Made by a program: the position numbers and the translations under genes | Source of the DNA: Breviolum minutum Mf 1.05b.01 | Taxonomy: Eukaryota > Sar > Dinophyceae > Suessiales > Symbiodiniaceae | NCBI GenBank assembly: GCA_000507305.1 | Contig: DF239785.1 | Location: 1 to 64,000 of the forward strand | Direction of reading: 5' to 3' | DNA: 64,000 nucleotides | Shown here: positions 28,543 to 40,083 of the stretch, piece by piece | How positions within the stretch are numbered: position 1 is the stretch's first letter | How the letters are laid out: each line of letters starts with the position of its first letter | Notes under the pieces: model-generated | What the model was told of the DNA's origin: nothing | Seen by the model: only the letters and a program-made list of their open reading frames with translations | Database searches by the model: none

Positions 28543-29078
28543 GTATATATATATATGGAAAACACAGCACACCATGCACCATCTTTTACTGTTTCCAGGG
28601 TTGGTGAAATAAGGCTTGATACGCAAAAACTGTGCAAATGGACTTAAATAAGATTCAATGCCAGATTTGGATTCAAGCCGCCCTCCTGAAAAGAAAGTGT
28701 CCCCTACTTTTCACCAGCAAAATTGATGTGACCTCATCCATGTTGTCGTAAATTGGCTAGATATTTCAAGACCCTTATTTTTGAAGAGTGAGAATGGCTT
28801 GAACATCCACATGCATTGACAGGAAAACATAAAAACTGTTTTTTTCAAAATGGCTTCATCTTCCCTAATTTTCAGGGGTGGAAACTTACAAGAAAAAACA
28901 GGATCAATCCACATACCTATAAATCTTAAACTGTTCTATTACAGTAATCAGCGTTCGATATCATAGATAAAGAGGTGGTTTGGTGGATTTCTGAACTATC
29001 AACAGCACCACTTGGAATACATTTTGCTCACTAGAAAGAACTAAAACTGAAAAAATAGTTGGAAAGTACAAGTTTGGC

Positions 29079-29184
29079 CTAGTTGGTGGTTTCAACCCAT
29101 TTCAAAAATATGATCGTCAATATGGGCTCATCTTTCCCAATTTTCGGGGTGAAAATAAACAATATTTGAGTTGCCAGCAACCAG
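29079..29184. mobile_element. Family B element
   Basis: CTAGTTGGTGGTTTCAACCC ... GAGTTGCCAGCAACCAG; no exact 4-bp duplication. Confidence 0.75.
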
Positions 29185-29319
29185 ATTGGGATACAAATCA
29201 CTCCCAAGTGACCATGAAACATTTACATCAAACTTGGTGCTTTCGAGAAATTTTCACCCGGCACAAAAAAAACCTGCCTTTTTGGGATGCTGGGTTTGTC
29301 ATGACCCTTTTTAAAGGGA

Positions 29320-29463
29320 TCTCTTTAAAAATTAGAATATTTCACCAACCTTAGCTAATTCCCGGAATTTTAAGGGGTCAGTTTTTCCCTTCCAAAAAAA
29401 GCTACCTGTCTATCACCTTTTGGGAAAAAAATCGGTCGTGTTTCAGGCCGCTGTAATTTGACT
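29320..29463. mobile_element. Family J element, diverged
   Basis: AATATTTCACCAACCTTAGC and GCCGCTGTAATTTGACTA; an A element begins at its right edge. Confidence 0.6.
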
Positions 29464-29583
29464 ATATGGGTGTTCCCAAAAATTGGGGGAGTATCCCCAA
29501 AATGCATGGTGAAAATAATGGATTACCCTATAAAAATGGATGATTTGGGGGGAAAACCCCACCATTTGAGGAAACACCCATAT
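29464..29583. mobile_element. Fold-back element, family A
   Basis: ATATGGGTGTTCCCAAAAAT and GAGGAAACACCCATAT. Confidence 0.88.
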
Positions 29584-29902
29584 GAATATATGAATGACCT
29601 CCAACAATCAGGGATCAAGTTAGGTCAAGTCCAAAAAGATTTGCCAGCAACACTTGCAGCACAGCTGCGAGGCTTTCGCAGATTTCGAACTGTGAAAAAA
29701 TATTCAAATCGCTTTAGTAAAGAGAAGAAAAAAAAGAACACCAAAAGAAAACGGAAAAACATGTTCTTGAAAAAAAAACACAAGTAAATTTTTTAAATAG
29801 GGAAACACAATTTGATGAAATAATGTGAAAAAAATGATGTGTTGAGAAAAAGGGAGAAATTTCAACACAAAAAAAAACAATGGGGGGCGAAGTTAGGCAA
29901 CC

Positions 29903-29956
29903 TCAGGATGGGTTGAGTTGAACCGCCAGGGGCTGGTTTGGAGTTTCCAGTGCCTT
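29903..29956 (-). CDS. Candidate terminal exon, unrecognised
   Basis: After the acceptor GTGCCGAG the frame reads KALETPNQPLAVQLNPS and stops (TGA). Confidence 0.3.
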   Translation of the reverse strand, partial: KALETPNQPLAVQLNPS

Positions 29957-30097
29957 CTCGGCACGTTGATCCGTGGATGTTCCACACCTGGCTGGTGGTG
30001 AAGCCGAATTCCACCAATCCTTCTGCGGCGAATTTGTATGGAATTTGTGATCAAAAGGATTGTTGCCATGCATTTTCCGAATGTCCAGATATGTCGA

Positions 30098-30204
30098 TTT
30101 GGGTGTTTCCAAAAATAGTGGTACCCCAAAATGGATGGTTTATCCTGGAAAACCCTATTAAAATGGATGATTTGGGGGTACCACTATTTTCGGAAACACC
30201 CATT
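30098..30204. mobile_element. Fold-back element, family A
   Basis: TTGGGTGTTTCCAAAAATAG and CTATTTTCGGAAACACCCA; flanks differ from the usual AT...AT. Confidence 0.9.
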
Positions 30205-30215
30205 TCATTCCTTAT

Positions 30216-30333
30216 CTATAGTTGGTGGTTGCAACCCGGCCCTTTGAAAAATATGCAAAAGTCAAAATGGGGAATCATCTTTCCCAATTTTCGGGGTGAA
30301 CATTCAAAAAATATTTGAGTTGTCACCACCTAG
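30216..30333. mobile_element. Family B element with TTAT duplication
   Basis: CTATAGTTGGTGGTTGCAAC to TTGTCACCACCTAG, flanked by TTAT (30212-30215 and 30334-30337). Confidence 0.85.
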
Positions 30334-30809
30334 TTATGCTTCCACCCAAAAAGAATCCTGTCCAAGAAACCCATGTCGAAATAAACCCAGCCACCTTTTA
30401 CCAAAATTGATCTTCGTGGGTATTTTTTGACTATGCATTTCCGAGGTGAATTCGGAACAATTCACCGCTATTGATTGCGTTGTTTTTTGGGATGAAATAC
30501 TACCCATGTTCTATAGGGATTTCAATTAACCATTAATAAGAGTGTCCCTATATATATATAACCAACCAGTATATGTAATGGAAAGTAGGAGGGTTTTTTT
30601 CGTGGCTCGAACCCGTGTGTTCCGAGTCCCGAGTCGACTCAGTACAAGCTGACTGACTCGGGGGGTAAGCACTATACTTCTATGCCCTGGGGCCCATTTC
30701 TGGCCTGAATGCAAATCATAAGGCTCCAATGCTAATTATTCCAACTTACTGTACATCTATATAAGTCTATATACATCAACGAGAAAAGAAACAAATGTAA
30801 ACACAAAAC

Positions 30810-30945
30810 CATCAAAATGGGCTCCTACTAGTTATAAATAGAGTTAAAACTTAAAACCTCTATAAATTAATGGGGGGGCTTTATAAATGGTTAACTGAAG
30901 TTTATTTCACCCCTATAAGTGGAGTTAGCTATCACCCCATTTAGA
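30810..30945. mobile_element. Family I repeat
   Basis: AATGGGCTCCTACTAGTTAT, AAATAGAGTTAAAAC and CCCCTATAAGTGGAGTTAGC. Confidence 0.55.
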
Positions 30946-31021
30946 TCCCTTAAGGCCCATGAAAGCCTCGCATACCTTCGTTGATAAAACGCTCCCAAGA
31001 TCCAACCCAATGGCTATCATG

Positions 31022-31113
31022 TTTTCCCCCAACCGTTTGGATGGTGCTAAAAAAACCCTATAAATAATGGGATGAACTAACCTACCAACCTCAACTGGGT
31101 TGCTTGGTGAAAT
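31022..31113. mobile_element. Family D element, inverted and partial
   Basis: CCGTTTGGATGGTGCTAAAA ... ATAAATAATGGGATGAACTA ... CCAACCTCAACTGG is the reverse of the D core. Confidence 0.65.
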
Positions 31114-31178
31114 CCCCAAGTTGGGGAGAATAAAATGACGCCATTGTTGGTAATCTTTGTTAAAATTTTGGAAGTGTA

Positions 31179-31350
31179 GTGCTTGGAGGATCGGGTCCCA
31201 TGACTTGGATCATGTGGTTAAGAACCATGGTGGATGGATGTTAGTGTCCGTTCCCCTTCCGACCCTGCAGTTGTGGGACCCCGAGAACCGAACGGCCGAA
31301 ATAGATGTGGGTGATCCAAACTACTGAGCCGAGTCCTGGGATGATCCTCC
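31179..31350. mobile_element. Family E element
   Basis: GCTTGGAGGATCGGGTCCCA and CCTGGGATGATCCTCC. Confidence 0.7.
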
Positions 31351-31424
31351 ACCTATAGGAGAAAGGAGCGACGACCTCTACCATGGTAAGTGTGAGAGGT
31401 GGATGTTCTATCATCGCCAAAGGA

Positions 31425-31543
31425 TTCAGGTACCTAATTTGGAGGTACTGTACCTTATAAGGCTGTTGTAAGGGTGGGGATTCCCTTAGATAGGCCTTAC
31501 ATACTGCTTACATGAGTGAGTACCTCCATTTTAGGTACCTGAA
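31425..31543. mobile_element. Unclassified hairpin U1
   Basis: TTCAGGTACCTAATTTGGAG and CTCCATTTTAGGTACCTGAA are inverted, with GTACT and GAGTAC next inward. Confidence 0.8.
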
Positions 31544-31556
31544 CATGTTGGTGATA

Positions 31557-31684
31557 TCAGTTGAGACGCATGCTGTTTCGAAAATGACGAAGGGGAAAGG
31601 TGCTTTCCGATTTCCATTTCCGCTGCTGTGATTGGTGTAATTCAGTGAAAGCTACAACTGAAGCACAAGACATGTCCTCCCGTC
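31557..31684 (-). CDS. Candidate terminal exon, unrecognised
   Basis: After CCACTGAG the minus strand reads REDMSCASVVAFTELHQSQQ then RKWKSESTFPLRHF and stops (TGA). The frame has no start of its own. Confidence 0.4.
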
Positions 31685-31959
31685 CTCAGTGGAAACCAGT
31701 TTTACCTTCCAGTAAACTAACAAGGCATAGAAAATATCCCCAATATCAATGCGAAATATGTCGAGGTATGAGCATCTACAAAACAAATTTGCCTTTCCAA
31801 AACTAGCTATTTGGAATTGGAGAGTTGTTGTTTTTGTGCCCTCTTTCAAAGGGCTTTTGTTGAAAATCACCAAAATCACCATCTTCGTTACCATCCCAAC
31901 TTTAAAACACAACACAACGGTACACAACACAAACGCGGGAGAAACGTGTTGTCGTCTGT

Positions 31960-32090
31960 AACTCCGACAACCCTTGTGATCAGGGGAAATTTGAGTGAGG
32001 CAAGTGCCTTCAAGGCACCATGGATGGTTGCCATTGTTGGCCATGACGGTGGTGGGTTGGTGGGTGAAAATGGCCATCCAATTTCAACAA
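31960..32090. other. Open on both strands, orientation undecided
   Basis: The plus strand reads LVIRGNLSEASAFKAPWMVA; the minus strand reads IHGALKALASLKFPLITRVV. Both look protein-like and neither has decisive borders. Confidence 0.25.
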
Positions 32091-32348
32091 AAAAATACCG
32101 CCGCGGTAGTCTAAAATAAAGGATCACAAATTGTGAACGGTGAAAAATTTGAACATATCTTTGAAACCACCACCGGTTCGGTGGTGTGTTGAATTGTTGC
32201 AACGGCTTGGCTCTATTTTTCTGCGGCCGTTTCTTTTGTACGCTGGTGGCGTTCTTAGCCCCTAATGAAACCTTCCATAGCCAGAAACGAGGCCACCTAT
32301 CCCATATGTTGGGTGAAGGAAGCATCTTCATTGGGAGGGTTTTTGGTT

Positions 32349-32444
32349 ACCCTCCAGGGGATTAACATATCCCACCTTGGGAAAAGGAAAATCATCTTCA
32401 AAATGCCATTTTTCAGGGGATATGTTAGTTCCCTGGAGGGTAGT
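32349..32444. mobile_element. Fold-back element, family G
   Basis: TACCCTCCAGGGGATTAACA and TGTTAGTTCCCTGGAGGGTA, with AAGGAAAATCATCTTCAAAA inside. Confidence 0.9.
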
Positions 32445-32623
32445 TGCCTCAAAATGAAAAAAATCAGCAACAACTGAGGATGTGTCTCACCAGTTAGTGG
32501 CCCCATGCTTTTAGAACAGGTTTTATGCATCCCAAGTGGTGCAGGATATGGAAAAAAACACATCATCATGCCTGGTAACTGAAAGAAAAGTGAAAAAGCT
32601 GGGGGGTGGTTTGTCATCAAGTG

Positions 32624-32863
<240 letters not shown>

Positions 32864-33144
32864 NNNNNNNNNNNNNNNNNNNNNNNNNNNNNNNNNNNNN
32901 NNNNNNNNNNNNNNNNNNNNNNNNNNNNNNNNNNNNNNNNNNNNNNNNNNNNNNNNNNNNNNNNNNNNNNNNNNNNNNNNNNNNNNNNNNNNNNNNNNNN
33001 NNNNNNNNNNNNNNNNNNNNNNNNNNNNNNNNNNNNNNNNNNNNNNNNNNNNNNNNNNNNNNNNNNNNNNNNNNNNNNNNNNNNNNNNNNNNNNNNNNNN
33101 NNNNNNNNNNNNNNNNNNNNNNNNNNNNNNNNNNNNNNNNNNNN
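32864..33144. other. 281-base sequence gap
   Basis: A run of N within the microsatellite. Confidence 0.99.
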
Positions 33145-33185
33145 TCATCAGTGTGTGTGTGTGTGTGTGTGTGTGTGTTGTGTTG

Positions 33186-33239
<54 letters not shown>

Positions 33240-33285
33240 CTGTTGCTGTTGCTGTTGTTGCTGGTGGTGGTGGTGGTGGCACTTG
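33145..33285. repeat. (TG)n, (TTG)n, (TGG)n microsatellite
   Basis: TCATCA, then a TG tract, TTG units, CTG variants and GGT units. TCATCA also precedes the array on the other side of the gap (32612-32617). Confidence 0.95.
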
Positions 33286-33421
33286 AAACCTATGCAGCAG
33301 ATCCCTTGTGAATAGTTGAAAGGGGCCCCAGTGGATTGATGTTTTTGAAGGGTAAGGATCCTTTTTGTGCCAACTATACAAATAGACCAGGCTGGAAGTT
33401 CTCTTGGAGGGTATGTGAATA

Positions 33422-33505
33422 GAAGTATATATATATACATACGTATATGTATATTTGTATAAAAATATATGACATATATGCATATATATATATATACATA
33501 TGTCA
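33422..33505. repeat. AT-rich tract
   Basis: TATATATATACATACGTATA and similar runs. Confidence 0.8.
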
Positions 33506-33639
33506 GCGTAATCTTCAAATGAGAAATTAAAATCCCCAGGCTTTTGTTTGAGAAAAGTGAGAATTTCAATCTGACTTTGGACATCGACCTTACCCCCAAT
33601 TTTCAGGTACCCCAAAAAAATCTGCACGAAAATGCACTG

Positions 33640-33810
33640 ACTCCTGAAAAACTTGACTTCACCGTTACCGTCACGACGCCAACACTTCCTTTAAAAGGAG
33701 TGGCACCCATCATCCTGCAGGATTTGGAGGGATGGAGAGATGAGAGTTCGCCATATGTCTTTTTGGTCCACATCTATCAGGGCGAAGACAACTTCCAGCT
33801 GTAAACTTTC
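33640..33810. other. Possible exon, strand undecided
   Basis: The plus frame contains LEGWRDESSPYVFLVHIYQG and ends at TAA. The minus frame after GTTTACAG contains LEVVFALIDVDQKDIWRTLI. Neither could be assigned. Confidence 0.28.
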
Positions 33811-34140
33811 CCCCTCAGATGTCGATCTCTGAGTTCAGCCTGGCAGGCCGCGTTGCAAAAACATGCCGCCATTGGGTGGGGAATTTTGTTCATCATGAAG
33901 AACAGTGGCGGGGGGGGGGGAAACAAATACGAAAGCAGAAGCCATGAAAACTCAGTCTCGAAACAACAGGTGACCGGTCGCCTGCTGTTGGGCAGTTGTG
34001 TGTTTGGGAGTTTGTTTTTTTTTGGAAACTCATGAGAAAAAACATGGAAAAAACATCTTCCAAACCATTCCATTTGTCACCGGGGGTCGAAAATTTTAGG
34101 ACCTTATGAAAGGTAGCGGCTCCTTTAACCTTAGGAGTCG

Positions 34141-34198
34141 TGGTAAGCGGGACCCATACTAGGGATTCTTATGGGAATGGTATGGGTCCCGCTTACCA
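34141..34198. repeat. Perfect 19-bp hairpin
   Basis: TGGTAAGCGGGACCCATAC and its exact inverse, 20-nt loop. Confidence 0.92.
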
Positions 34199-34778
34199 TA
34201 AGGGGGTCCCATTATTGGGGGGTCCCTGAAACTCCCACTCATCACATATCATTCTATTTAATGTGTATGTATATACACATGTTTTTTAATGATAAATGAT
34301 ATACAGTACGTATTCATGTTGAATTATGTAGAGTAGATAATCCACTTCATTCATACACAAGAAATACCAAAAACAAAAAAAAAACAAGATCTTCATCAGC
34401 ATGGAGTTGAGGTTTTTTCAACGGTCCAAAAAAAACATCTCTGCCCATTACCTTGAGTCTTAGGTTGGACTGTTCAAAAGGACCATTCTCTTGAATAAAA
34501 AAAACGAAAGCGTTGACACCAAGTTCGGTTTCACTCATGTTAGGGGTGATGTTTGGCTTGGGGGGAGTTGTTTAGCTCAGGTTTTTTTTTCTGTCCAATC
34601 TCACGTACCTATGACTCGAAGATATGCTCAGAAATGGGGTCTCAATACACTTTTCAATTTTTTCCAAGTTCGGAATCTCCTTTGTCAGTGCCTCATCTTC
34701 CTATTCCAGCCGTATTGTTCACTTCAGGGCTTCAAATTTTCTGGCTTCAAAATGCTGCTATTTTGGAGCTAAGAGGAT

Positions 34779-34875
34779 CTGGTTGGTGGTTTCAACTCAT
34801 TTGAAAAATATTAGTCAAAATGGGAATCTTCCCCCATAGGGGTGGGAATAGAAAATATTTGGAACCACCAGCCAG
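34779..34875. mobile_element. Family B element with GGAT duplication
   Basis: A 97-bp element, CTGGTTGGTGGTTTCAAC to GGAACCACCAGCCAG, between GGAT at 34775-34778 and 34876-34879. Confidence 0.93.
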
Positions 34876-35119
34876 GGATTGACTAAGCAAGCTTTTCCAT
34901 TAGGAACATTTTTAATCCTCAATCTCCCAACGAGTTGCTTCTGGGCCCTTCGTCTCCACCATGTGTTTTTTTTTGATTCCCAACAAAAAAAACGTTTCGC
35001 CTCAACATATCCGAAGTTTTCGAGAAAAAAAGCTTTCACCTGAATAATTTTTGTTTTGATTTTGTTTTGTAACTCTTTTTGCTGAAACTTTGCGAAAGCC
35101 AACCCTTTTTTTTCTTACT

Positions 35120-35245
35120 GGGTGGAAACGGTGATTTTCCAAGCATGTTTTTATCAGTAAAGATTTGGTCGAACCATCATCCAACTGATTTCCAACCATT
35201 AGAAAATGCTGAAGCAGGGCCTTTAGGCTACCGTCCGGCAACCGA
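35120..35245. mobile_element. Family O element
   Basis: GGGTGGAAACGGTGATTTTC, CAGTAAAGATTTGGTCGAAC and CATCCAACTGATTTCC. Confidence 0.7.
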
Positions 35246-35534
35246 AAAAACCAAACGTTAAACCCCGTGGATATTCCAACATGAGAGGACCAACCCAGGG
35301 AACTTTTTAAAAAAAAGGAGCCAAAAAAAGGGTGTTTTTTTTTCAGAGAAACAGGTCCTCCCCAAACAACTTTTTCCATCGTCCTCTCCCCAAACAAAAA
35401 CAAATCATCCACCAAGCCATGGAAATCATCCACCAAGACATGGAAATCATATAAATTCTGGTGATTTTTTAAAGGAAACAAACAAAAGACATCTGTGAAA
35501 TTCTCATCCCATCGCATTATTTCATGCTTTGCTA

Positions 35535-35632
35535 TCCCACATAATTGGGTAATATTTCATCCCCTACCCTAAACCAACCAGCTTATATACCTTAAATGGT
35601 AGTTATATTCCCTATATACCCTAACCAACCAG
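35535..35632. repeat. Family H repeat
   Basis: AATTGGGTAATATTTCATCC and CCTAACCAACCAGGG. Confidence 0.6.
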
Positions 35633-36247
35633 GGTCCCTTTTTTTGTCGCTCCATTCATCTATCGCATCCTCACCTGCCAGGGGTCACCTCTCGGCTGGT
35701 GGAGAGTTGCCGGCCGCTCCAACTCAGCCGTTTAACGAACGAACGAAAAAAACGACGTTTGTGGCGCCCAGGGTGGTGTTTGGATGGTTTTTTTTAAGGT
35801 TACAAAAAGGGAGAACAAAACATGTTTTTTAAAGGTTATTTTAAGGTTTGGATGTTTTTTTGTTGAAGGTTTTTGTTAAGGTTACCATGTCAACTGAAAT
35901 TATGAAATGGTTACTTTTATATCTTTTTGTTGGAAGGCTTGTTTTGTTGTTGGAAAGTGTGAGAATATGAACTTGGGACAAAAAAAGTGAAGTGTTGTGG
36001 CGGGTTCACTTTTACATCCAGGAATTGGAGGTCATTTCATCTTGAAGAGTTTTTTTTTTCAAAAAGGAACTGACCAAGGCTCAGTTGAGATGTGGGGTCC
36101 CCCCAGTCATCTCTGAAAAATCATCCACCTTTTTCACACAGGTGTTTGTTGAAGTTTTGGGCGTTTTCCGCCCGGTGAAACCAACCACAACATGTTTCTT
36201 CAAAACGGTTCCGTATCCAGCTGCCGTTTTAGGGTAGCTAATGTTAT

Positions 36248-36365
36248 ATCTGGTCAAATAATAATATTTCACCAACCTAGGTTTCCCTGAAATTTTCGCA
36301 AATCTTCCCTTACTTTTCACAACCATTTAGGGGCCCAAAACTCGTGTTTTCGGTCGCGATAATGT
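36248..36365. mobile_element. Family J element
   Basis: TCTGGTCAAATAATAATATT, TTTCACCAACCTAGGTTTCC and AAACTCGTGTTTTCGGTCGC. Confidence 0.75.
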
Positions 36366-36445
36366 TATGATGGGCACAAGAAGGTCGTCGTGGGTTTTTG
36401 TTTCATGCCATCTATACCTGGCACTCGGAAGCCGAAAAAAAACAT

Positions 36446-36650
36446 TTTTTTTGAAGTGGAGGTTTGGTGATTTTTCCAAGCATTTCTGGAAATCAACGAC
36501 TAGGAATATGTACCTAGTACCCTAAACAGCCATTTTTAATGGATGGAAATGGTGATTTCCAAGCATTTCTTTATGTAAAGATTTGGTTCAGCATCCAACT
36601 GAAACAACAATTAAAATTTAAAATGTGGTTGTTTAGGATACCGGGTAGAT
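36446..36650. mobile_element. Family O elements, one and a half copies
   Basis: A left-end O fragment precedes a fuller copy; GGTGATTTCCAAGCATTTCT occurs at about 36551 and GGTGATTTTTCCAAGCATTT at about 36466. Confidence 0.7.
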
Positions 36651-36838
36651 AAGATGCTATGAAACCAACTACTGGTTCCGCAGGAGTGACAACTTCAGAG
36701 CAAGTACTTTTCTCTCCCTGATGAAGTTAAGAGTGATACCATCTGTTCAACCAACGGACACAGTGAAAAAATAAGTATTTGCTGTTTTTTTTGGTGCGAT
36801 ACACATGCATGGGTATATATATAAAAATACTTCTGTAG

Positions 36839-36860
36839 ATAGAGAGAGAGAGAGAGAGAC
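36839..36860. repeat. (GA)n microsatellite
   Basis: GATAGAGAGAGAGAGAGAGA. Confidence 0.9.
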
Positions 36861-36994
36861 ACGACCATCCCAAAAAGTAGGATGGTAAATGGATTTTGTA
36901 GCATGAAGTCATTGTACGACATCCTGAATCTCCGTGGTTGCATATTACTCTAGTCGCACTGTTGTAGTACTCTAGCAGTACTGTAGGAGTGTAG

Positions 36995-37075
36995 TCGAAG
37001 TAGTAGTAGTAGTAGTAGTAGTTGTTGTTGTTGTAGTCGTGGTAGGTAGGTAGTAGTAGTAGAACTGGTGGTACT
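36995..37075. repeat. (TAG)n/(TTG)n tract
   Basis: GTAGTAGTAGTAGTAGTAGT then TTG units, then GTAGG units. Confidence 0.9.
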
Positions 37076-37129
37076 AGCAGTACTGTGGTACTGTGGTAGA
37101 TAGATAGCTAATTAGTCAGTTAGCTCCTG

Positions 37130-37357
37130 TAATTAATTACTTAGTTAGTTAGTTAGTTACTTACTTAATTAGTTAGTTAGTTAGTTAGGCAGTTAGGCAG
37201 TTAGGTAGGCAGTTAGGCAGTTAGGTAGGTAGTTAGGTAGTTAGGTAGCTAGGTAGTTAGGTAGTTAGTCAGTTAGTTAGCTAGCTAGCTAGTTAGTTCA
37301 AATTCGCTGGGTAGTTGATAGTTAGTTACTTACTTACATACTTACTTACCTGCTTTA

Positions 37358-37391
<34 letters not shown>

Positions 37392-37475
37392 CACTCACTT
37401 ACTTACTTACTTACCTACTCATTTACTTACTTACTTACTTACTCACTCACTTACTTACTTACTTACTTAGCTAGT
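37130..37475. repeat. (TTAG)n to (TTAC)n compound tract
   Basis: The left half is TTAG units broken by GGCAG and GTAGG variants; from about 37320 the units become TTAC, broken by CACT. A single-base change of the unit divides the tract into two homogeneous blocks. Confidence 0.92.
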
Positions 37476-37593
37476 AGCAGCAGCAGAAGAAGAGGTGGGC
37501 TGTATTGCAAAGCTGACCCATATATAAATCTCTGTGAGTCAAACTATTTCACCAACCACCACCATCTGTTTGTCGCTTCAAGCCAACTATCAT

Positions 37594-37697
37594 CTACTTG
37601 GTAGTTTCAACCCATTTAAAACATATTCGTCAAATTGGAATATCTCCCCCAGGTAAGGTTAAAATAAAAAATGTTCGAAGTTTCCACCACCGGTCCG
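37594..37697. mobile_element. Family B element with TCAT duplication
   Basis: CTACTTGGTAGTTTCAACCC to TTTCCACCACCGG; TCAT flanks it at 37590-37593 and 37698-37701. Ends are worn. Confidence 0.7.
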
Positions 37698-38454
37698 TCA
37701 TCCTTCATTGATCCACCATTCTGATCAACCTCCATGCATTGATCCAAGAAACACTCGTTTGGCACCTCTTCATCGACACGAGCTCCAACCTACAACCCAG
37801 GTGACCAACCAATAGCCCACATGGAACTTGGATATAACTTTTCCCCTCTGAAAGGGGGAGAGCTTAGCAGAGCGCAGAGCAATGAAGTTTCCACATACCC
37901 TCAAAGTGGGGTGATGAAAATAAGTCAGTATCTTGGGGTACGTATTAACCACAGATGTATATAGATATATACAAGGCCCATGGAAAAAGTCAGTAATCTG
38001 GGGGATCTTTACTAAGCACAAGGACCATGGATCAAACCGATGGGCTTTTTGTATCAACTTGTTTCACTCAATGATTAGTTGGCTGGGTTGGCCGGCTCCT
38101 ATCCCGGGCACCCTTAAAGCAAGAGGGAAAACGTAAGAAATTCCCTATGAGAAAAAGATCCCAAAAAAAAACACCAACTTTCTCCCTCCCCCACCACTAG
38201 ACCAGTTTGACCAAACAAACAAAAAATCGGACCCAAAATCCCTTTAAAATTGAAAGGCCCATTTTGCTTTAAGAAATTCACAGCAAATTCACACCAAAAG
38301 CTGCCAGAAAACCCAAGCCGAATCAATGACCCAACAAAAAACCCAACCAACCCTGAAAACCACCCCCCCCCCCCCCAGGTTTTCACCCCCCGGTTTTCCA
38401 ACTCCCCATGGTTGGACCCTTCGACTGTTCCGAACCGGGTCTGCGCCTTCTTAC

Positions 38455-38518
38455 CTTTCAGACGTCTTTTGGGAGACAACGGCAAGGCCACCGTATTCTT
38501 CACAGGCTTCGCAGGCGC
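38455..38518 (-). CDS. Candidate 64-bp exon, unrecognised
   Basis: Acceptor CCCCCTCAATAG, frame APAKPVKNTVALPLSPKRRL, strong consensus donor AAAG/GTAAGAAG. Basic, Pro-rich segment. Confidence 0.55.
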
Positions 38519-38709
38519 CTATTGAGGGGGCGTGGTGGTTGGTGGATGATGGCAGCTTCTCCTTAGATCAATGGAGTAAAACCTGGTTCCCCTTAGAATC
38601 ACCCCAAGGACGGAAGCCGGACTATTGGGTGGTATATAAGTGGTATATTTTTTCTTGCCCAAGTTGGGTGATTTAATATATATATAGCATATATTACCTA
38701 TATACCACC

Positions 38710-38774
38710 TAAGGGAACCAGAAACAGCTATTGATTACAGTTAACCACTTATTAAGGGAACCAGAAACAGCTAT
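38710..38774. repeat. 22-bp direct repeat pair
   Basis: TAAGGGAACCAGAAACAGCT plus AT occurs twice, 43 bp apart. Confidence 0.85.
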
Positions 38775-38892
38775 CTCCATACCAGTCACAAGTTGAGATG
38801 TTACACGGGCCAGTTATATTGAGTTGGTAAACCCTTGCCTTCAACCCCGCGAACTAAGTGGGTAAATAATCTAAAGAACTTGGGTTGGTTGA

Positions 38893-39023
38893 TTTACACT
38901 CCGTGAAACTAACAACGAACATGACTAGCCCCTGAAAATAGGGACCAAGCCCCAAAAGGAAACGATCGTATTCTAACCGTCCATTTTCAGAGGCGAACTT
39001 GCAGTTAGTTTCAGGGAGGGTAA
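38893..39023. mobile_element. Fold-back element, family G
   Basis: ACTCCGTGAAACTAAC and GTTAGTTTCAGGGAGGGTAA. Confidence 0.8.
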
Positions 39024-39259
39024 CACTTTGCTACTGTAAAAATGATGGGACTTGAAGATGATTCATTTGATCCTATATGCTCCCAGGCTATTGCAATCCG
39101 CGTGGCACCGCTGAACTAAATATCCAGAAACTGCCAGAAGAAAAAAAAACAGAGCACTCACAAGATAACTAAAAACCAGCTACATCATCTTCATGCTCAG
39201 GTACAGATATCACCAACAAGGGTCTTGTTGGCAATATTTCACCACAAGTGCTTGCGTAC

Positions 39260-39292
39260 CATTTGGAGCTTCTTGAATACAAACGCATCATT
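39260..39292 (-). CDS. Candidate 33-bp micro-exon, unrecognised
   Basis: Strong acceptor GTTTCCTTCCAG, then NDAFVFKKLQM, donor GTACGCAAG. Phase 0 at both ends. Confidence 0.4.
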
Positions 39293-39375
39293 CTGGAAGG
39301 AAACTGGCATCAAACAGATACTGCTGATGGAAGAAATCCTGCTAACCTGTTGATCTGGCAAATACCCTCCAGATA

Positions 39376-39506
39376 TACACCCCCGAAGTTTTAATAGCAA
39401 AAGCCCCTGAAAACCATGGTGGGACTGGAAGACGAGACTAGGCTTCCTATTGGGTTGGATGGTAACTTTTCAGGGGCGTTTGCTGTTAAACTTCGGGAGG
39501 GTAAAC
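39376..39506. mobile_element. Fold-back element, family G
   Basis: ACACCCCCGAAGTTTTAATA and TGTTAAACTTCGGGAGGGTA. Confidence 0.8.
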
Positions 39507-39649
39507 AGAGGCATTTTTGAAGCTCCTAACTGAATAGCTGGGGACAAGTACGATGCCCATTACTGCAGGAGTAGCAGCAATGTGAAGTGATTGAAGAAAC
39601 CCTTCCGCATATAAACATCAAAGCCTGATTCGAACACTAACCCCCTTGA

Positions 39650-39735
39650 AAACTAACATGTCCCCGGAAAATTGATAGTTGGAAGATGATTCATTTCCTT
39701 TGGAAATGGTCCCTTTTCAGTGGACTTTCGTTCAT
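39650..39735. mobile_element. Family G, left part
   Basis: CCTTGAAAACTAACATGTCC and GTTGGAAGATGATTCATTTC. Confidence 0.55.
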
Positions 39736-39805
39736 TTTTGGGGGCGCTGGATAGGTCTTTAGCATCCCTAAACTCAAAGCAAATTTCATCTGGAAATTCC
39801 TTTGG

Positions 39806-39918
39806 CACTCCCCGGAAAATTTAACATGACTGGCTGGAAAAACAACCACGAATCAAGATGCATCTCCCATAAACAATGGTGAACTTCCATTGTCATGCTA
39901 GTTTTCTGGACGGTATGT
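39806..39918. mobile_element. Family G element
   Basis: ACTCCCCGGAAAATTTAACA and TGTCATGCTAGTTTTCTGGA. Confidence 0.7.
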
Positions 39919-40083
39919 GTTGAAGTGGTTTGAAGCGATTTGAAGTGGTTTTTGTTGAGATCTTTTTTTGCGTGCTTACCAGGAACTGGTCTCAAGTCTA
40001 CCAGGAAATCAACTGATGTTTGTCTTGTGATTTTGCAGCGCACTTTGGGACACTCACGCCCTTAGATAGATGGACTAGATATA

